Counted from the first letter of the stretch, positions 49,125 to 61,593 are shown. The stretch is 64,000 nt of DNA from Sepiola atlantica (GCA_963556195.1 OY744532.1:81564734-81628733), one strand, 5' to 3'. Translations and numbers: made by a program. Notes: generated from the sequence alone by a model not told the origin.

Positions 49125-52100
49125 ACAGAAACACTTTCATGAAAACCGCACACCTGCCGTTGTGTCTAAGTACTTGGAGAGGAGGGAAATAAAATACAAA
49201 ATATATAAATATATATGCACACATTTTTTTTCATAACCGTGCAAATACAGAAACTAGTGATATACTAAAATCCATGTTATACTGACAACCTCTAATATAT
49301 CAGTTATTTGTAAAGTATTACATCATTTACTTATATCCGAACAAAGATTTACATTAAACGCAAGTTCAATACAATTGTAAACTTAGCAGTATGCATGGCA
49401 GATTGCTATGTTGGTACACATAAACACGACTCAGCGTCAGTATCCTAGCTCTTTTAAGGATGAGTTCACGTGATATTCCCTATTGATGTTCCCTGTCTAT
49501 TTTCCCCTCGACCCGGTGTAGTTGTTTGTTTTCTTAGTAGAGAAACAACGTAAAATAATACTGTTTCGACCACCATGTTTAATAATTTAGATAGTATTTT
49601 GAAGAATATATCATTATTATTTTTTATCAAACACGGCCAGTCGATTTTGGGCAAAAGAAAATCTTCTTACCATAGGACCTTTACCACGATCATTTGAATT
49701 ATCGAGTTTTCAAGTGCAAACATAGAAACGGACCTGCACATGTTCTATCCCTAGAGTAAGGAGGAAAATACGTTAGTAAATGTTTCAGTCTACTACGGCG
49801 AGTGTGTAACTAATGATGACCTTTGTGACTTGTTTCACAGTTTCCTTAAAAATCATCCACGGGCTTTTGTGATGTAGCTATGTGTGGTTTCATCACTTAT
49901 CTCATCGTCTAGTTCATACCTCTTTGGAAACTCTAATGTTAATCTCTACAGTCACGTGTGTTTTTCGTCAACAGTATTCATCACTTAAATGTGAGTAAAT
50001 AGTCTTGCCGCCGAACTCAGTCTTGTGTAGGTACTCGTTTTCGTTCTGGATGTGTTCAGACATGTTTTTCTTCGTTTTGTTTTATATAGTGAGTATATCC
50101 TCAAGCATTGCATAAGTCTGAGAACAACTCTTAATCGGCTTTTAATTAAGAATATTAATTGAGTAATAAAGTCTAAATTAATATTCTTTGCGTAACCTAA
50201 GTGTATGGTATGTATTATTGCTGGTTGTTAGGGGTCAAAATCGTCATCTTTAAATAAAAATGTAAAAAGAATATGATGTGCGTTCTTCATTATATTATGT
50301 ATTTACATTCACTTACAAGATGGACATACACTGAACATCAGACGGTTTCTATTTTTGTATGGTGGCAAACGCAGAAAAGCAACAAGGCTGAAAATTTTTT
50401 TGTCCGAATGTATATATATTTATATGTAAAAAGGTAAGTCGATTGTTTACTCTGCATTTAGATATACTAAGTAACTAATTTACACCTTCATACGCTAATA
50501 TGCTCCGCCATCCATAAGCTAGATCCTTCATGCAGGTTTCCAGAAATTATATTTTCATTTAGTCTCCATACAAAAATTCTTACCTTTTATCGAGATTCCC
50601 TGCTTTTCCCAAATACGACTTCCAAACAAAGAGTGGCTGCCATGTTTACTCACATCTTGTTATATACTCGCTTTATTATTACTGTTTATACACATTAACT
50701 GCTTTCTTTTAACGTTCACTTTGCAGTCTATACATCATACAATTTATGAAATGAAACAGTAATACGAGTATCGATGCTTTCCATAGAAATTGACCTAATA
50801 GTTATTATTTATTTGGAAATCAGATGTGTTTCGATAATAACAGATTACACGTATTTACGATCTCTCCACATACACATTCCTGAAAAAATTAAATGCCCGC
50901 AAAATGTTTTAGACGACTGCATCTGTAGCGTACTATAATTAATCGATGTTATTTGCTTGGAAACTATTAATACGTAATTAAATATATGGGTGTTTAAATA
51001 TTGCAGGCGAGAGGGAAATACTATTTAAAACTAAACTTAGACAATTCACGTGTATTTACTTATTTACAAACATATTTTTTCGGACGTTTTCTTTAGAATT
51101 GATACCGTGGTATGCATTTATCCTCCAGTGACCGAGGGCAGAGTAGATTACGTGTAGAACCAGATATATTAAATATGTTTTATTAAATCGTGTTCTAGTT
51201 AGTTACAAAATATTTTATTTGAAAAAATCAATATTTATAAAATTATTCGTTTCACAAAAGTGCGTAGTATTATTTCTGAGATATTGAAATGTGAAATAAA
51301 TACAACACTTCAGTTAAGACTTAAAATGTTTCAAATGTTTTCTTCGGTAAAATTGCTGGGAAAACACTAGGATATGTTTAAATAGTCTTTAGTTGTTGTC
51401 ATTGAACCTGATCCAATGAAACATGTAGTTATCGAGTGAATAAGCGGATAAGACAAGCATATTTACTCATTTTTAAAAAAAGTGTGCATCTTTGGATGTC
51501 ACACTAATACGAAAATAATTTAAAACGACAGCTATTTTCATGCACGCCACATTCCGCTACGTACTCTATTTCCGATTTTAATATTTGCCGATTTTATATT
51601 ATTGCTTTTCTTTTCGGTTTATCTTTCTTTCCCTTTATTGTTTAAAAGTATGATTAACGTTAAAGTGTAGTATGTGTTATTACCTATTCTTGGTCAGTGA
51701 AAGAGTAATTATTCTAGACTGAGACAAACTTATAAATAGTTCATTGAGGAGGAACATTTTCTTTTCCTTAAGCAGTGAACACATATATTTGGTTTGGATA
51801 GCGTCATATATACACTGCAGAGATATCAAACCTAACCGTAGTATATTAACTAATACTAAACTAAACCTAACTCTTACCCTAATCAAACCCTAAAAAAGTA
51901 TAAACAAGGGATGGAACCGAAAGTGGCGATGTGTTTTTTATCGGAAACACGGTACAATTCAGAAATAGCTACGCGTCCACATTCACAGCTAATTCGGTAC
52001 AGATTTGGTGAACATTTTACGTTGAATTTATAAAGGCAAGTGCTCCTCTATTCAAAAAAAAAAAAATTTAATTTGTTTTTTAACCCTTTCTTTGTGAATT

Positions 52101-52958
52101 TCTTTTTCCAAGATGTAATTGTGAATAAAGACGTGTGACAGTATAAAATAGCATTACTTTTTTCTGTGGTTGATTTAATTCCTGTATTTTATTTTTGAAT
52201 ACCCTCTTGCCACTTTCATGGGTAACATGTTTTCAGACTGGTACATACTTACCGTTTCACTGCTAACACTTTTACACTTTCTATCATAGCACGAAAACTA
52301 GATACAACATTCTTCCTGACACGTACCCCAACATAGAATTACGGAGACGTTCTCATCGGAAATAATCATTAAAATAATGGCACACACTTATTAGTTTTAT
52401 ACAAAGCCATCTTATCTTTGCATTTGATTCAATGTTACGGTTTTAATTTTTATCTCTTCGATTACTTCACATTGGAACTTACACAAAATAGTTGAAAATC
52501 CGTTCAGCTTATTGCTGATTCTTTTGAAGGAAAACACATGTAAAACCTTCCTTGAAACATAATTGGGGAAATAAATCAATTAGCAGTCTAAGGTAGAGAA
52601 TTATGTTGATTGCTACGGCGAAACTGATAGTCGGAGTGACATAAAAGAGATTTGTGAAAATAGTAATAATAGTAATAAGTGTTGTGTACCTATTAAGGTG
52701 CGGAATGAAAAGACTAACACGTAATTATACATAATCATATATAATGTAAGACATGTGTAATACAACAGAGAAAAAAGAGTAGTTGTACGTCAGCTTTGAC
52801 TGCCAGTACAAAGAGGGGTTTACTAAACACTGACACACATATGCTCCCAGTATTCACTGGGAATAAAAGAGTACCATGTCTGTTATAGCAACGGTAACAT
52901 AACAATAAGTAACATCTCTGGAGTTAACTTATTTTTGAACGCAACGCTTAGTCAGCTA

Positions 52959-52960
<2 letters not shown>
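49125..52960. other. AT-rich intergenic DNA, nothing recognised
   Basis: Nearly 4 kb with only short random open frames (for example 49466-49654 and 51680-51886 on -) and no tandem repeat, SINE head or transposase motif that I can see. It is the largest plain stretch in the window and could contain introns or regulatory DNA. Confidence 0.45.

Positions 52961-53002
<42 letters not shown>
52961..53002. repeat. (TA)n microsatellite
   Basis: About 42 bp of TA. Confidence 0.95.
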
Positions 53003-53005
<3 letters not shown>

Positions 53006-53449
53006 ATTTATTTTATATTTAAAATATAATATAATTGATATATATAAATTACGAAAATAAGATATATAAATAGCAATAAATAAGTAAAAATATGTATCTT
53101 AAAATTGAGTTTACTTTAACTTTTGCAGTGCATCAAACGCTTATTTACTGTCCTGATACGCTGATGCTATACGATCAGGTTGTCGGAAAATACAACATTC
53201 TTGACCTGAAATGCACCAAACATTGATATTATTGTTTTATTTTCGATTCCCCTTCAAAACTCAATCAGTTTCTGCAAAGCCAAAAACAAAAACAACAGAT
53301 TTCCTATACAGAACAGACACACAAAACACCATGGGTAAAGATTTGAAGGATTAAACGATTACGAACATGACGGGATTCAGCATTAAATAACCCGAAAATA
53401 GTTGATATGTTGAAACAAAAACATCCATCCAATGCATATCAAACTATAT

Positions 53450-53650
53450 TCTTCGCCACCACTGGCCTCTCGTCCACCGCTCACAGTAGCCACGGTTACT
53501 ACTTTCCGTTATCTCTCCATCATGTCAAATCAACATTTTGATGTACTTGTTTAATAGTTTTATTCAAATTATCATCCCGAGGAAGTCTTAGAATAAAGAC
53601 GACACGTTGATGTATATAGAAAAATATATATTGTTTGTTTCCTTTTCATT

Positions 53651-53656
<6 letters not shown>
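53450..53656 (+). repeat. PLE 3' terminal block, copy B
   Basis: Same block as 10140-10362, with cacagtagccacggttacta, ccatcatgtcaaatcaacat, gatgtacttgttt, atcatcccgaggaagtctt and aaagacgacacgttgatg, running into (TA)n at 53655. No coding part precedes it, so it is a strongly 5'-truncated copy. Confidence 0.85.
53569..53616 (+). ncRNA. Degenerate hammerhead-like motif, PLE copy B
   Basis: Stem II (gtctt/aagac) and the cgtt-gatg junction are kept. The conserved boxes are damaged: cccgagga instead of cctgagga, and GACA instead of GAAA. Confidence 0.45.
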
Positions 53657-53709
<53 letters not shown>

Positions 53710-53797
53710 TATATATATATATATATATACATATATATTTATATTTATATATATACTAATATACATATGTATATATATATACATATATATATATATG

Positions 53798-53863
<66 letters not shown>
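53655..53863. repeat. (TA)n with embedded (CT)n
   Basis: TA tract of about 145 bp, (CT)n at about 53800-53830, then TA to 53863. Confidence 0.95.
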
Positions 53864-53867
<4 letters not shown>

Positions 53868-54164
53868 ACGTATTGTATTTGTTTCTGTAGAGATAAATCC
53901 GTTGAAACTCACGTGTTTATAAAAAGTGCTCAATAACCAGTAGAGCCGTTCTTAAGTATAAGGTTCTTATTCATACACACATTAGTGGTTATCTATGTGC
54001 ATACATTTTTCGGTTGTACTTTTCACAGAGAGCAAACCCCTTCAGAGCAAAACATATAGAAAAGTGGAACTACTCTGCCTTCTTTGCATTGAAGAGGTTG
54101 ACTCTGTGAGTACAACGGAAACATGCATGGACATATGTAACCAATAATGTCTGTATAAATAAAA

Positions 54165-54234
<70 letters not shown>
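54165..54234. repeat. (TA)n microsatellite
   Basis: About 70 bp of pure TA. Confidence 0.95.
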
Positions 54235-54237
<3 letters not shown>

Positions 54238-54444
54238 TACTAGCAAATATATGTTCCCTCCGGTCGCATATGTTTGCTAGGCTGCTGCGTCACCATTCAA
54301 TGCTCACCCGTAAACCGATGGAACCTCATTCATATTTATTGGATGGTTAGACATTGATAACAGAAACAGTTTGTAAATGAAAACTTTACGGCGTAAAAGG
54401 TCAACCCGAACTCCTAAACACACTTACGGTCGTTAAAAATGATA

Positions 54445-55137
54445 ATATTTTAAGGTTTTCAAATCGGAGAAAGGATGCACCTAAAATAAAACAGTAAACA
54501 ACTTAAATACAGCGAACACGATTAGATATTTAAATGCCTTCGAGGAAAAGTTTACCTAAATTAAATTCATTAGAATGTCGGTGTTTTTTTTATTGTAATT
54601 TTTCAATCAATTATTATTTTAATTAAACAATTTGATTCAATAAATTTGTAAAAATCAACAATTTAATGATCTAAATACTGCGAATAGTATCTTTCAAATC
54701 GAAGAAAATGTATACCTAAACTAAAACATTAAAAAAATCAATACGTTTTTACTGTAGAACCCGCGCTACCTATCGAAAACAAAAAACTTTACCTGAACTA
54801 AATTCATTATAATGTGTGTGTGTTTTTTTAAATAGTAATTTTTAAATCAATTATTATTTTATTTACACAATTTGATTTAATAAATTTGTTAAAATCTACA
54901 ATTTAAAAAACTAAATACAGCGAACACTAATTTTATAATCGGAAAAAAATGTGTACCTAAAATAAAACAATAAAAAAATCGGTACTCTTTTACTGCAGGA
55001 CCCGCGCTAACTTTCGAAAACAAAGATTACCGAAACTAAATTCATTATAATGTGTGTATGTTTTTTAAAATAGTAATTTTTAAATCAATTATTATTTTCA
55101 TTAAAAAATTTGATTCAATAAATTTGTGTTTAAAAAC
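54445..55137 (+). repeat. Satellite-like tandem repeat, ~238 bp unit
   Basis: The landmark ttacctaaattaaattcatt recurs with changes at about 54551, 54790 and 55027 (periods 239 and 237 bp). Units share tttttaaatcaattattatt, atttgattcaataaatttgt, taaatacagcgaacac and actgcaggacccgcgctaac. About 2.9 copies are present. Confidence 0.88.
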
Positions 55138-58100
55138 ATACTGGCTAATAAGATTAAGAACATTTTAAGAAGATTCTTAATATATACAAGATAAATATCA
55201 TTTGTTCCGTTCCTCATTACATAGAAAACATAGGCAAGATACGCATTCCTGATTTGCATATTTATTTTATAAACAGTGTGTAATAAATTAATATACTGTA
55301 ATATAACTCTCTAGTTTTTATGGTCATATTTGCTTATGTATATGAAATAGTTTTGTTGATTTTAATATCATCATTATAAATACAATTAATTACAACGATT
55401 AAAAAGGGATATTGTTTAGAAAAGCTTTCTAGAGTTTGATTTTCAAGGAAGATACTTTACACGGAATCTTCCGTTTTTTAACTTTAGTCTTAGTAGAACG
55501 TCTGATATCGTTGCGATGCTGGCAACATATACTAAACTTTCATGTGAGCCAAAAAGCTAAAGAACAATCAAAATAATATTTGTGAGACAAGGCATTTCAA
55601 ATGAAAAAAAAACTTATTTAATCAAAATATATTTTTATGACGTTTAATAATGTATTGCTTATGTTATAAAAATGCCCCAGTAAATGTAACTTCTCATTTT
55701 TAAGAGTGTGTGATAAGAGGGTGTTATAATTCTCACATGTATGTTATGTTCTTATATTGTATTTTAATTTTTTGATTTGGGTAGTGTAATATCTGTTTTA
55801 GTGGCATACGACTCCCAAGAATCATCTCTTTATTTTGTAAAAGCTGGTGAAACTTTCCAGAAACAACATTCTTTTTTCGGGGAGTGTAGTATGTGGTTTG
55901 CTATCATAATATTATACTCACAGGAATTAAATAATGATTTTAAGGGGGATACTCATAGCTATTACCTCCTTTTTGGAGTGAGGAATTTAGTATAAGTCTT
56001 GTTGCGGACTGTTCTTCTTCCTTTAGAGACATTGTAGAGTATATTTGTTCGTGTATCGTGATATCAGCTCCCATCATTACCACCTTCGTTTTGTGGGCAG
56101 AGATACTTCCAGGCTTTATCTTATCTTGTGGGATGGTTGTGTAGTATATTGTCATTTGTCATGATAGATTCGTCCCTAAAATTCCTTTTTTATTGGTAGC
56201 AGTCAGTATAGCATGGGTTTGTTCCTCCAGCTACGATCTGTTTGGGGGTGGAGGGAGGTTGTCTCTATTTTTTGTCATGGTATCACCTCAGAGGTATTAA
56301 TTACTCATTTTATGTCAGCGGCGAGTATTGTAGTATATTCGCTGTTATAATAGCATACACTCACTAATTAACTCCTACTTCGCGGCCCGATGTAGTATAT
56401 ATTTCACACCCATTTCTTAAACACAATTTCACAGACTCAAACTATGAGCGTTTTCACACTCGTGTTGTCTTCCCTTTGGAAATGGTAGCTTACGTTATTA
56501 TTGTAAAACCCCCGCTGTATGAGCAAACTTCAACTCTTTCCTTCAACATCGACTGACGGCACATCAACCACACACCTCATCGGTCTGCTGGCTGCTGTCA
56601 ACACATCACATATGCGCTCACACACTAGGACACTATTATGGTACGTAACACCCTTCTCTCGTCCCCCAACCCCCGCATACAACACATCATTATAAACAGA
56701 CTTTATTAAACGTATTCTTGAGAACTTAATTTTATTGCAAACAACATATGTGTGCTTACGGACAGGTAATTCGGTACATCAACTAGTCATCTCTAAGTAG
56801 ACGCACGCATCACGAACACCTTGTGTAAACGTTCTGATCAACAGTGTTTTATAGTTACCCGAGTCGGGTTCACGACTAATAGATGTTTTGTTTAATACAT
56901 ATTGTCTTTAAGGTGTCTTTAAGGTGTCGCTTTGTCTTTCATATGGGATTTTCTTATATTAGGAACATAAATATACATGAAGTAGAGGTTCGTTCCAAGC
57001 ATAATACATGCACTGCAAGTATCGGGTTTTACTCTTGAATAGCATCCTCGAAGACAAGCAAAAGTAGTCGACCGGAAGGAGCATACATTTGCTTGTTTTA
57101 TATATTATGATATTATATATTCTTTAAAGGTTATATGAAATATTAAATAGTGATTACTTTGAATGGTGAATAGTAAATGCTCTTAAACTTTTTAATTATT
57201 AGTGTAAATGCATATAAGTACTACGATGAGAGTGTCTGTTGATCTGTCATGATTAAGCTAGAATTACGATGGTGGTGCTTCTGTAAGAGTACAGTTTGAA
57301 ATCTGAATGTTTGCTAAATTAAGAGATTAAACGGACAATGTAATTTTAGCAATAAAAATGAAAGTGACTTTGTATGTTTTTTTACTTACCAGAAATATGG
57401 TTTATTTTTTTTTAGTGTTGTTTTTTTTTTTACCTAAGGAGGTACAATTTTCAAACGGGTTACTGACTATGATTGTTTTTTTTTTGTATGTTATAGCGTA
57501 AACATCGCTTGACCGATCGTAATAGACTTGCTACACCATCAACTATGGTCTCACCTCCAGATGATAACATTTTCGGATATCTAGGTCGAAGATCAAGCCA
57601 ACAATTACGAGAAATTCGGAAGTCACGTTATACTAGTACCATATTGTAGGCAATGAGATCCCACGGCTCAAAGACCATTGGTAATTGCATTTGCCCTTAG
57701 CCTTACATAATTCTAATTATCATTTTATCTTAATTTATGCATCCATCTAATTTTATTTGATAACATTATATCCCATTAAATATATCAGCCGTATCAGATA
57801 AATAGTATTCGCATTTAAACGTTTACATGCCATAACCTATTGAACAATTCATATACTATGGTGAAGTACGTGGGATATGAGACTTGTATCCATACTTACG
57901 TTGTCAGGATGATAAGCCGTCTCAGGACTGATATTTGTTTCGATATTGACCGAAATGAAACAATAAAATATCATGAACTTTAGACGGGCATGTTTATCTT
58001 GAATACATTGTAATTTTATGTTATGAACGCGCCCTTTATGCGTAATGTAGGCTGTCAATTATTCGGACCGGAAATAGAACTCTGAATCCATTTTAGTTCA

Positions 58101-58315
58101 AGCTACAGGAACATCATGTTAATTACAAATGACGAAAATCATCCAATATAAAAACACAAAGAAATACAAACAGATAATCAAATACCAGATGTAATCACAT
58201 AGTGCTAAGGCCTCTCAGGAAATTCCCTTTTTTATTCCGTTTTCCATCTTTTCATCTATTTTGAATTCCACGGTATGCTTCCTTCTTACGACTTTTTATA
58301 CACGCGCACCCCCCC

Positions 58316-58326
<11 letters not shown>
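55138..58326. other. AT-rich intergenic DNA, nothing recognised
   Basis: About 3.2 kb without a supported gene or repeat. A 72-codon + frame (55777-55995) and a 71-codon - frame (55940-56155) overlap and show no motif that I recognise. Confidence 0.4.
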
Positions 58327-58362
<36 letters not shown>

Positions 58363-58370
58363 TATATATA
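58327..58370. repeat. (TA)n microsatellite
   Basis: TA preceded by a C-run and (CA)n. Confidence 0.9.
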
Positions 58371-58555
58371 TTGAATAAATTGCCTTTTTTGCGGAATATA
58401 CCTTGCTCTGAGCAATTGAATTGAATTATGATTTGACTTTTGCTTCTCTAATTCCTTTCCATTCTTCTTCATTCTACCTGCTCTATCCTGGATATTGAGC
58501 TATATACTCTTCACAATAGGTTTCACTTTTCCTAAAAGTTCGCTTTTAGTACACC

Positions 58556-58558
<3 letters not shown>

Positions 58559-58613
<55 letters not shown>
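58559..58613. repeat. (TA)n microsatellite
   Basis: About 55 bp of TA, directly beside the dispersed repeat at 58614. Confidence 0.95.
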
Positions 58614-58617
<4 letters not shown>

Positions 58618-58747
58618 TATCTTATTTTACACAGACATGTAAAACATCTGCGACACTGGCATGTCGATGTTATCGATCAATACTTATTATAAACTGAGAT
58701 CTCATCAGAAAGAGTTAGAATCCGATCTTATTCTTAGATCATATTTG
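58614..58747 (+). repeat. Dispersed repeat, copy 2
   Basis: Matches 17816-17955: ctgcgacactggcatgtcga, tgttatcgatcaa, gagatctcatca and gagttagaatccgatctta. Both copies begin next to a (TA)n tract. Confidence 0.8.
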
Positions 58748-58916
58748 GAAAGAATGCAATGGAGAAAAAAAGAAAAAGAAATTTAAAATGTTAAAATGTT
58801 AGAAGTCACGTGGTTGGGATTGTTAAGAAACAAAATGTTAAAATCAAATTAAAATAAAAATCCAAATATAAAATATAAAATAAAATAAAATAATTATATT
58901 TTACCTGGAGTATTAT

Positions 58917-58936
58917 AATATATATATATATATATA
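58917..58936. repeat. (TA)n microsatellite, short
   Basis: Follows the word ttttacctggagtattataa, which has a counterpart before the TA tract at 18058. Confidence 0.85.
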
Positions 58937-59128
58937 TTTATTTATTTAGACTTCCTTGTTGTCGATAATTTTTCGGTGTTTCCTATAAACCCCAACTGAC
59001 CGTCAACATAAATGTTCATCTGGCCGTTCTTGAGCAGATTGTGTTACCAAAGAATGAAATGAATACGAATTAAAATAATCCGCAGGCAAACACTCAAAGA
59101 TAGATACACAATTAACATATATAGAGTC

Positions 59129-59193
<65 letters not shown>
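59129..59193. repeat. (TA)n microsatellite
   Basis: About 60 bp of TA flanked by two copies of agtctatatata. Confidence 0.93.
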
Positions 59194-59195
<2 letters not shown>

Positions 59196-59330
59196 TAAGA
59201 GTCTATATATACAAACCTATGAACGCATATACATATATAAATATCATTGACCACACAGATTTTGTTGACATAATTGTATCGTATATAACACAATAAGATT
59301 CACCTTTAACGGTATTCACAAACATAAAGC

Positions 59331-59508
59331 TGTATATATAAATAATATAGATATACATATACACATATATACAAGTAAATATATATGTATATATATATAT
59401 GCGTATATATATATATATATGTATATATATGTATAACTATATATATATATGTATATATACACGTATATATTATATATATGTCTATGTATATATATATATA
59501 TATGTATG

Positions 59509-59562
<54 letters not shown>
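59331..59562. repeat. (TA)n microsatellite, interrupted
   Basis: About 230 bp of TA with tgta, caca and aaata interruptions. It ends where PLE copy C begins. Confidence 0.93.
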
Positions 59563-59566
<4 letters not shown>

Positions 59567-59720
59567 TACTACATCTTCTCATTAACCATCATGTCAACCC
59601 AATATTTTCATGTACTTTTATGACATTTTTCTCAAAATTATCATCCTGAGGAAGTCTTACAAATAAAGACGAAACGTTTATGAATGCATAAAACAACATC
59701 TTTTGTTTTTCCTTTCCCAT
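59563..59720 (+). repeat. PLE 3' terminal block, copy C
   Basis: ggctactacatcttctcatt, accatcatgtcaacccaata and so on to ttttcctttcccatatatat. This is the best preserved of the three 3' blocks and lies between two (TA)n tracts. The right-hand TA tract (59719-59750) is where the Tc1 element inserted. Confidence 0.87.
59636..59685 (+). ncRNA. Hammerhead-like ribozyme core, PLE copy C
   Basis: Reads aattatcat, cctgagga (CUGANGA box), agtctt-acaaata-aagac (stem II, 5 bp, 7-base loop), then gaaa (GAAA box) and cgtt. If helix I is CAUC pairing with the GAUG after the cleavage triplet (GUU, as in copies A and B; here tatg), helix III would have only two base pairs and no loop. That is the minimal type I layout that would need a dimer to fold. 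Known: PLEs can carry such minimal hammerheads. Inference: this family does. Confidence 0.65.
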
Positions 59721-59750
59721 ATATATATATTACATATGTCTATATATATA

Positions 59751-60054
59751 CTCGTGCTGGTCAAAAAAAATAGAACATATGTATAACACTGTAAAAATCA
59801 TTCCGTTTGAGATAATTTTCGGCTTTTAAATTGTGTGGGCGAAATATTCTATATGTAAATAACAATTACAACTATTTTTAATCATTTGTCATATTTGCAT
59901 ATGTCGGACTTTATTGTCACAGAGTAGTTTATTGTCACATTGGGAAATTCAACGTTTCAATTTAATAGAACATTATTCGTTGAGTAATCTTAAACTAAAA
60001 AAAAAATTGTGTTTAAAAAGATTTTGCAAGTAATTTAATCATAATCTCTCATTC
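59751..60054 (+). repeat. Left TIR of the Tc1/mariner element
   Basis: 304 bp from ctcgtgctgg to aatctctcatt. The word TCAA-n-AATAGAACA, which may be a transposase site, occurs at the outer end (59761-59777) and again inside (59957-59972). Confidence 0.92.
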
Positions 60055-60260
60055 TTATTGAGGACAATCTGTGAGATGTAATTGGTGCTAAAATATTCCT
60101 ATCATGCTAAACTAACTGAAATAGTTGTTTTACGATAGAAACTTTTTTTCCTATCAATTGCAATGTCAGTTTTTAATATTTCGCGTGTCAAACTAATAGA
60201 ACAAGACAGCTAAGAAAACAAAATAGTTTTTGTATTAACTTAAATACAAATAAAAATTAA

Positions 60261-61289
60261 TCAATATTTAGTAGCAGCACTTTTTGCCTTGATAAGAGCA
60301 TCAATTCGCCGGGGCATGGAATCAACAAGCTTCTCGCAAACTGTGTAGACACCGAATCCCAAGTGTTCTGTAGTGCAATCCTCATGGCTGCAAGGGTAGT
60401 AGGTTTTTCTTTGCGAAACTTCTTCTTCATCTGATACCACAAGGCTTTAATAACGTTAAAATCTGGCGAGTTCGCCGGCCATTCAAGAACAGGGATCGAT
60501 CGTTTTCGGAGCCAGGAAGTTGTGGACTTGGCAGAGTGTGCCGGTGCCAAGTCATGTTGAAAAATGATGTCTGTGGCGTCACTGTCAAACTGATTATCTA
60601 GCACTTGCAGTAAATTAGCTTCCAGGATATCTTGGTACACTGTTGCGTTTACATTTCCTTTGATGAAGCAAACATTACCAACACCCTTAGCAGTCATACA
60701 GCCCCAAACCATGCAAGACTGCGGGAACTTCACATACTTCTTGACGCATTCTTTGTTATACCGTTCCATGGATCTTCGCCAAACACGTGGCCCTTGCTCG
60801 CCGAAGGAGATACAAAATCGAGACTCATCTGAAAAGATCATACGCCGCCATTCGTCTGTAGTCCAGGTTTGATGAGCAGTGGCCCATCGTAGCCTCTTCA
60901 ACATCTGTTTTTTGTTTAGGAGCGGTTTGGTGGCAGCTATACGATTTTGGTATCCCAGTTGCCGGAGCCTTCGGTAGGTAGTGCTTCTTGAAACGTCGGC
61001 AACAGAAGCCTGTTTCCACTCTTTATTAATGTGGCTTGTTGACTGGAATCGACCTTTCTTTGCCACCTTGTCCAGTTTCCGGGTGTTGTCTTTCAGTGGT
61101 GCTTTTCTTTCGTCCGCATTTCTTGCGATTGCTGTTGGACACACCCTTAATATCTTTCTGGAGCACTTTGGTCACTACCGATCTTGAACATCCAGCCTTG
61201 GTTGCGATTTCCATGTGCGTCTTTCCTACTTCCCGCAAATCGAAGATTCGCTGCTTCTCAGGCAAAGATATGTCTTTAGAGCGACCCAT
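60261..61289 (-). pseudogene. Tc1-family transposase, inactivated
   Basis: DDE transposase that would cut and rejoin element ends at TA. It starts MGRSKDISLPEKQRIFDLRE (61289, at the TIR edge) with an N-terminal helix-turn-helix, including KVLQKDI, and a basic GRKK segment. A frameshift near 61081-61095 moves the frame to RKLDKVAKKGRF. Catalytic motifs follow: FSDESRF (first Asp) and, about 90 residues later, FQHDLAPAHSA (second Asp). Then comes WPANSPDFNVIKALW, where the third acidic residue, expected 34 residues after the second Asp, is Lys (codon at 60446-60448, AAA where GAA is expected). A second frameshift near 60335-60345 is needed to read the family-typical end VCEKLVDSMPRRI...ATKY and the stop at 60261-60263. 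At least three lesions make it non-functional. Confidence 0.93.
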
Positions 61290-61591
61290 AATGAGAGATT
61301 ATGATTAAATTACTTGCAAAATCTTTTTAAACACAGTAATTTTTTGAGTTTAAGATTACTCAATGAATAATGTTCTATTAAATTGAAACGTTGAATTTCC
61401 AAATGTGACAATAAACTACTCTGTGACAATAAAGTCTGACATATGCAAATATGACAAATGATTAAAAATAGTTGTAATTGTTATTTACATATAGAATATT
61501 TCGCCCACACAATTTAAAAGCCGAAAATTATCTCAAACGGAATGATTTTTACAGTGTTATACATATGTTCTATTTTTTTGACCAGCACGAG
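61290..61591 (-). repeat. Right TIR of the Tc1/mariner element
   Basis: 302 bp inverse of 59751-60054, with the same AATAGAACA words at 61371-61386 and 61566-61581 (inverted). Its inner edge touches the transposase ATG, so it must contain the promoter and 5' leader. Confidence 0.92.
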
Positions 61592-61593
61592 TA

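Larger units (their letters stand above)
59751..61591 (-). mobile_element. Tc1/mariner element with ~300 bp TIRs
   Basis: Complete 1,841 bp element flanked by TA on both sides (59749-59750 and 61592-61593), the Tc1/mariner target. Both ends read ctcgtgctggtcaaaaaaa then atagaacatatg inward. The TIRs span 59751-60054 and 61290-61591 and differ at only about half a dozen positions. The transposase lies on - and its start codon abuts the inner edge of the right TIR. The element sits in the TA tail of PLE copy C. Confidence 0.95.
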
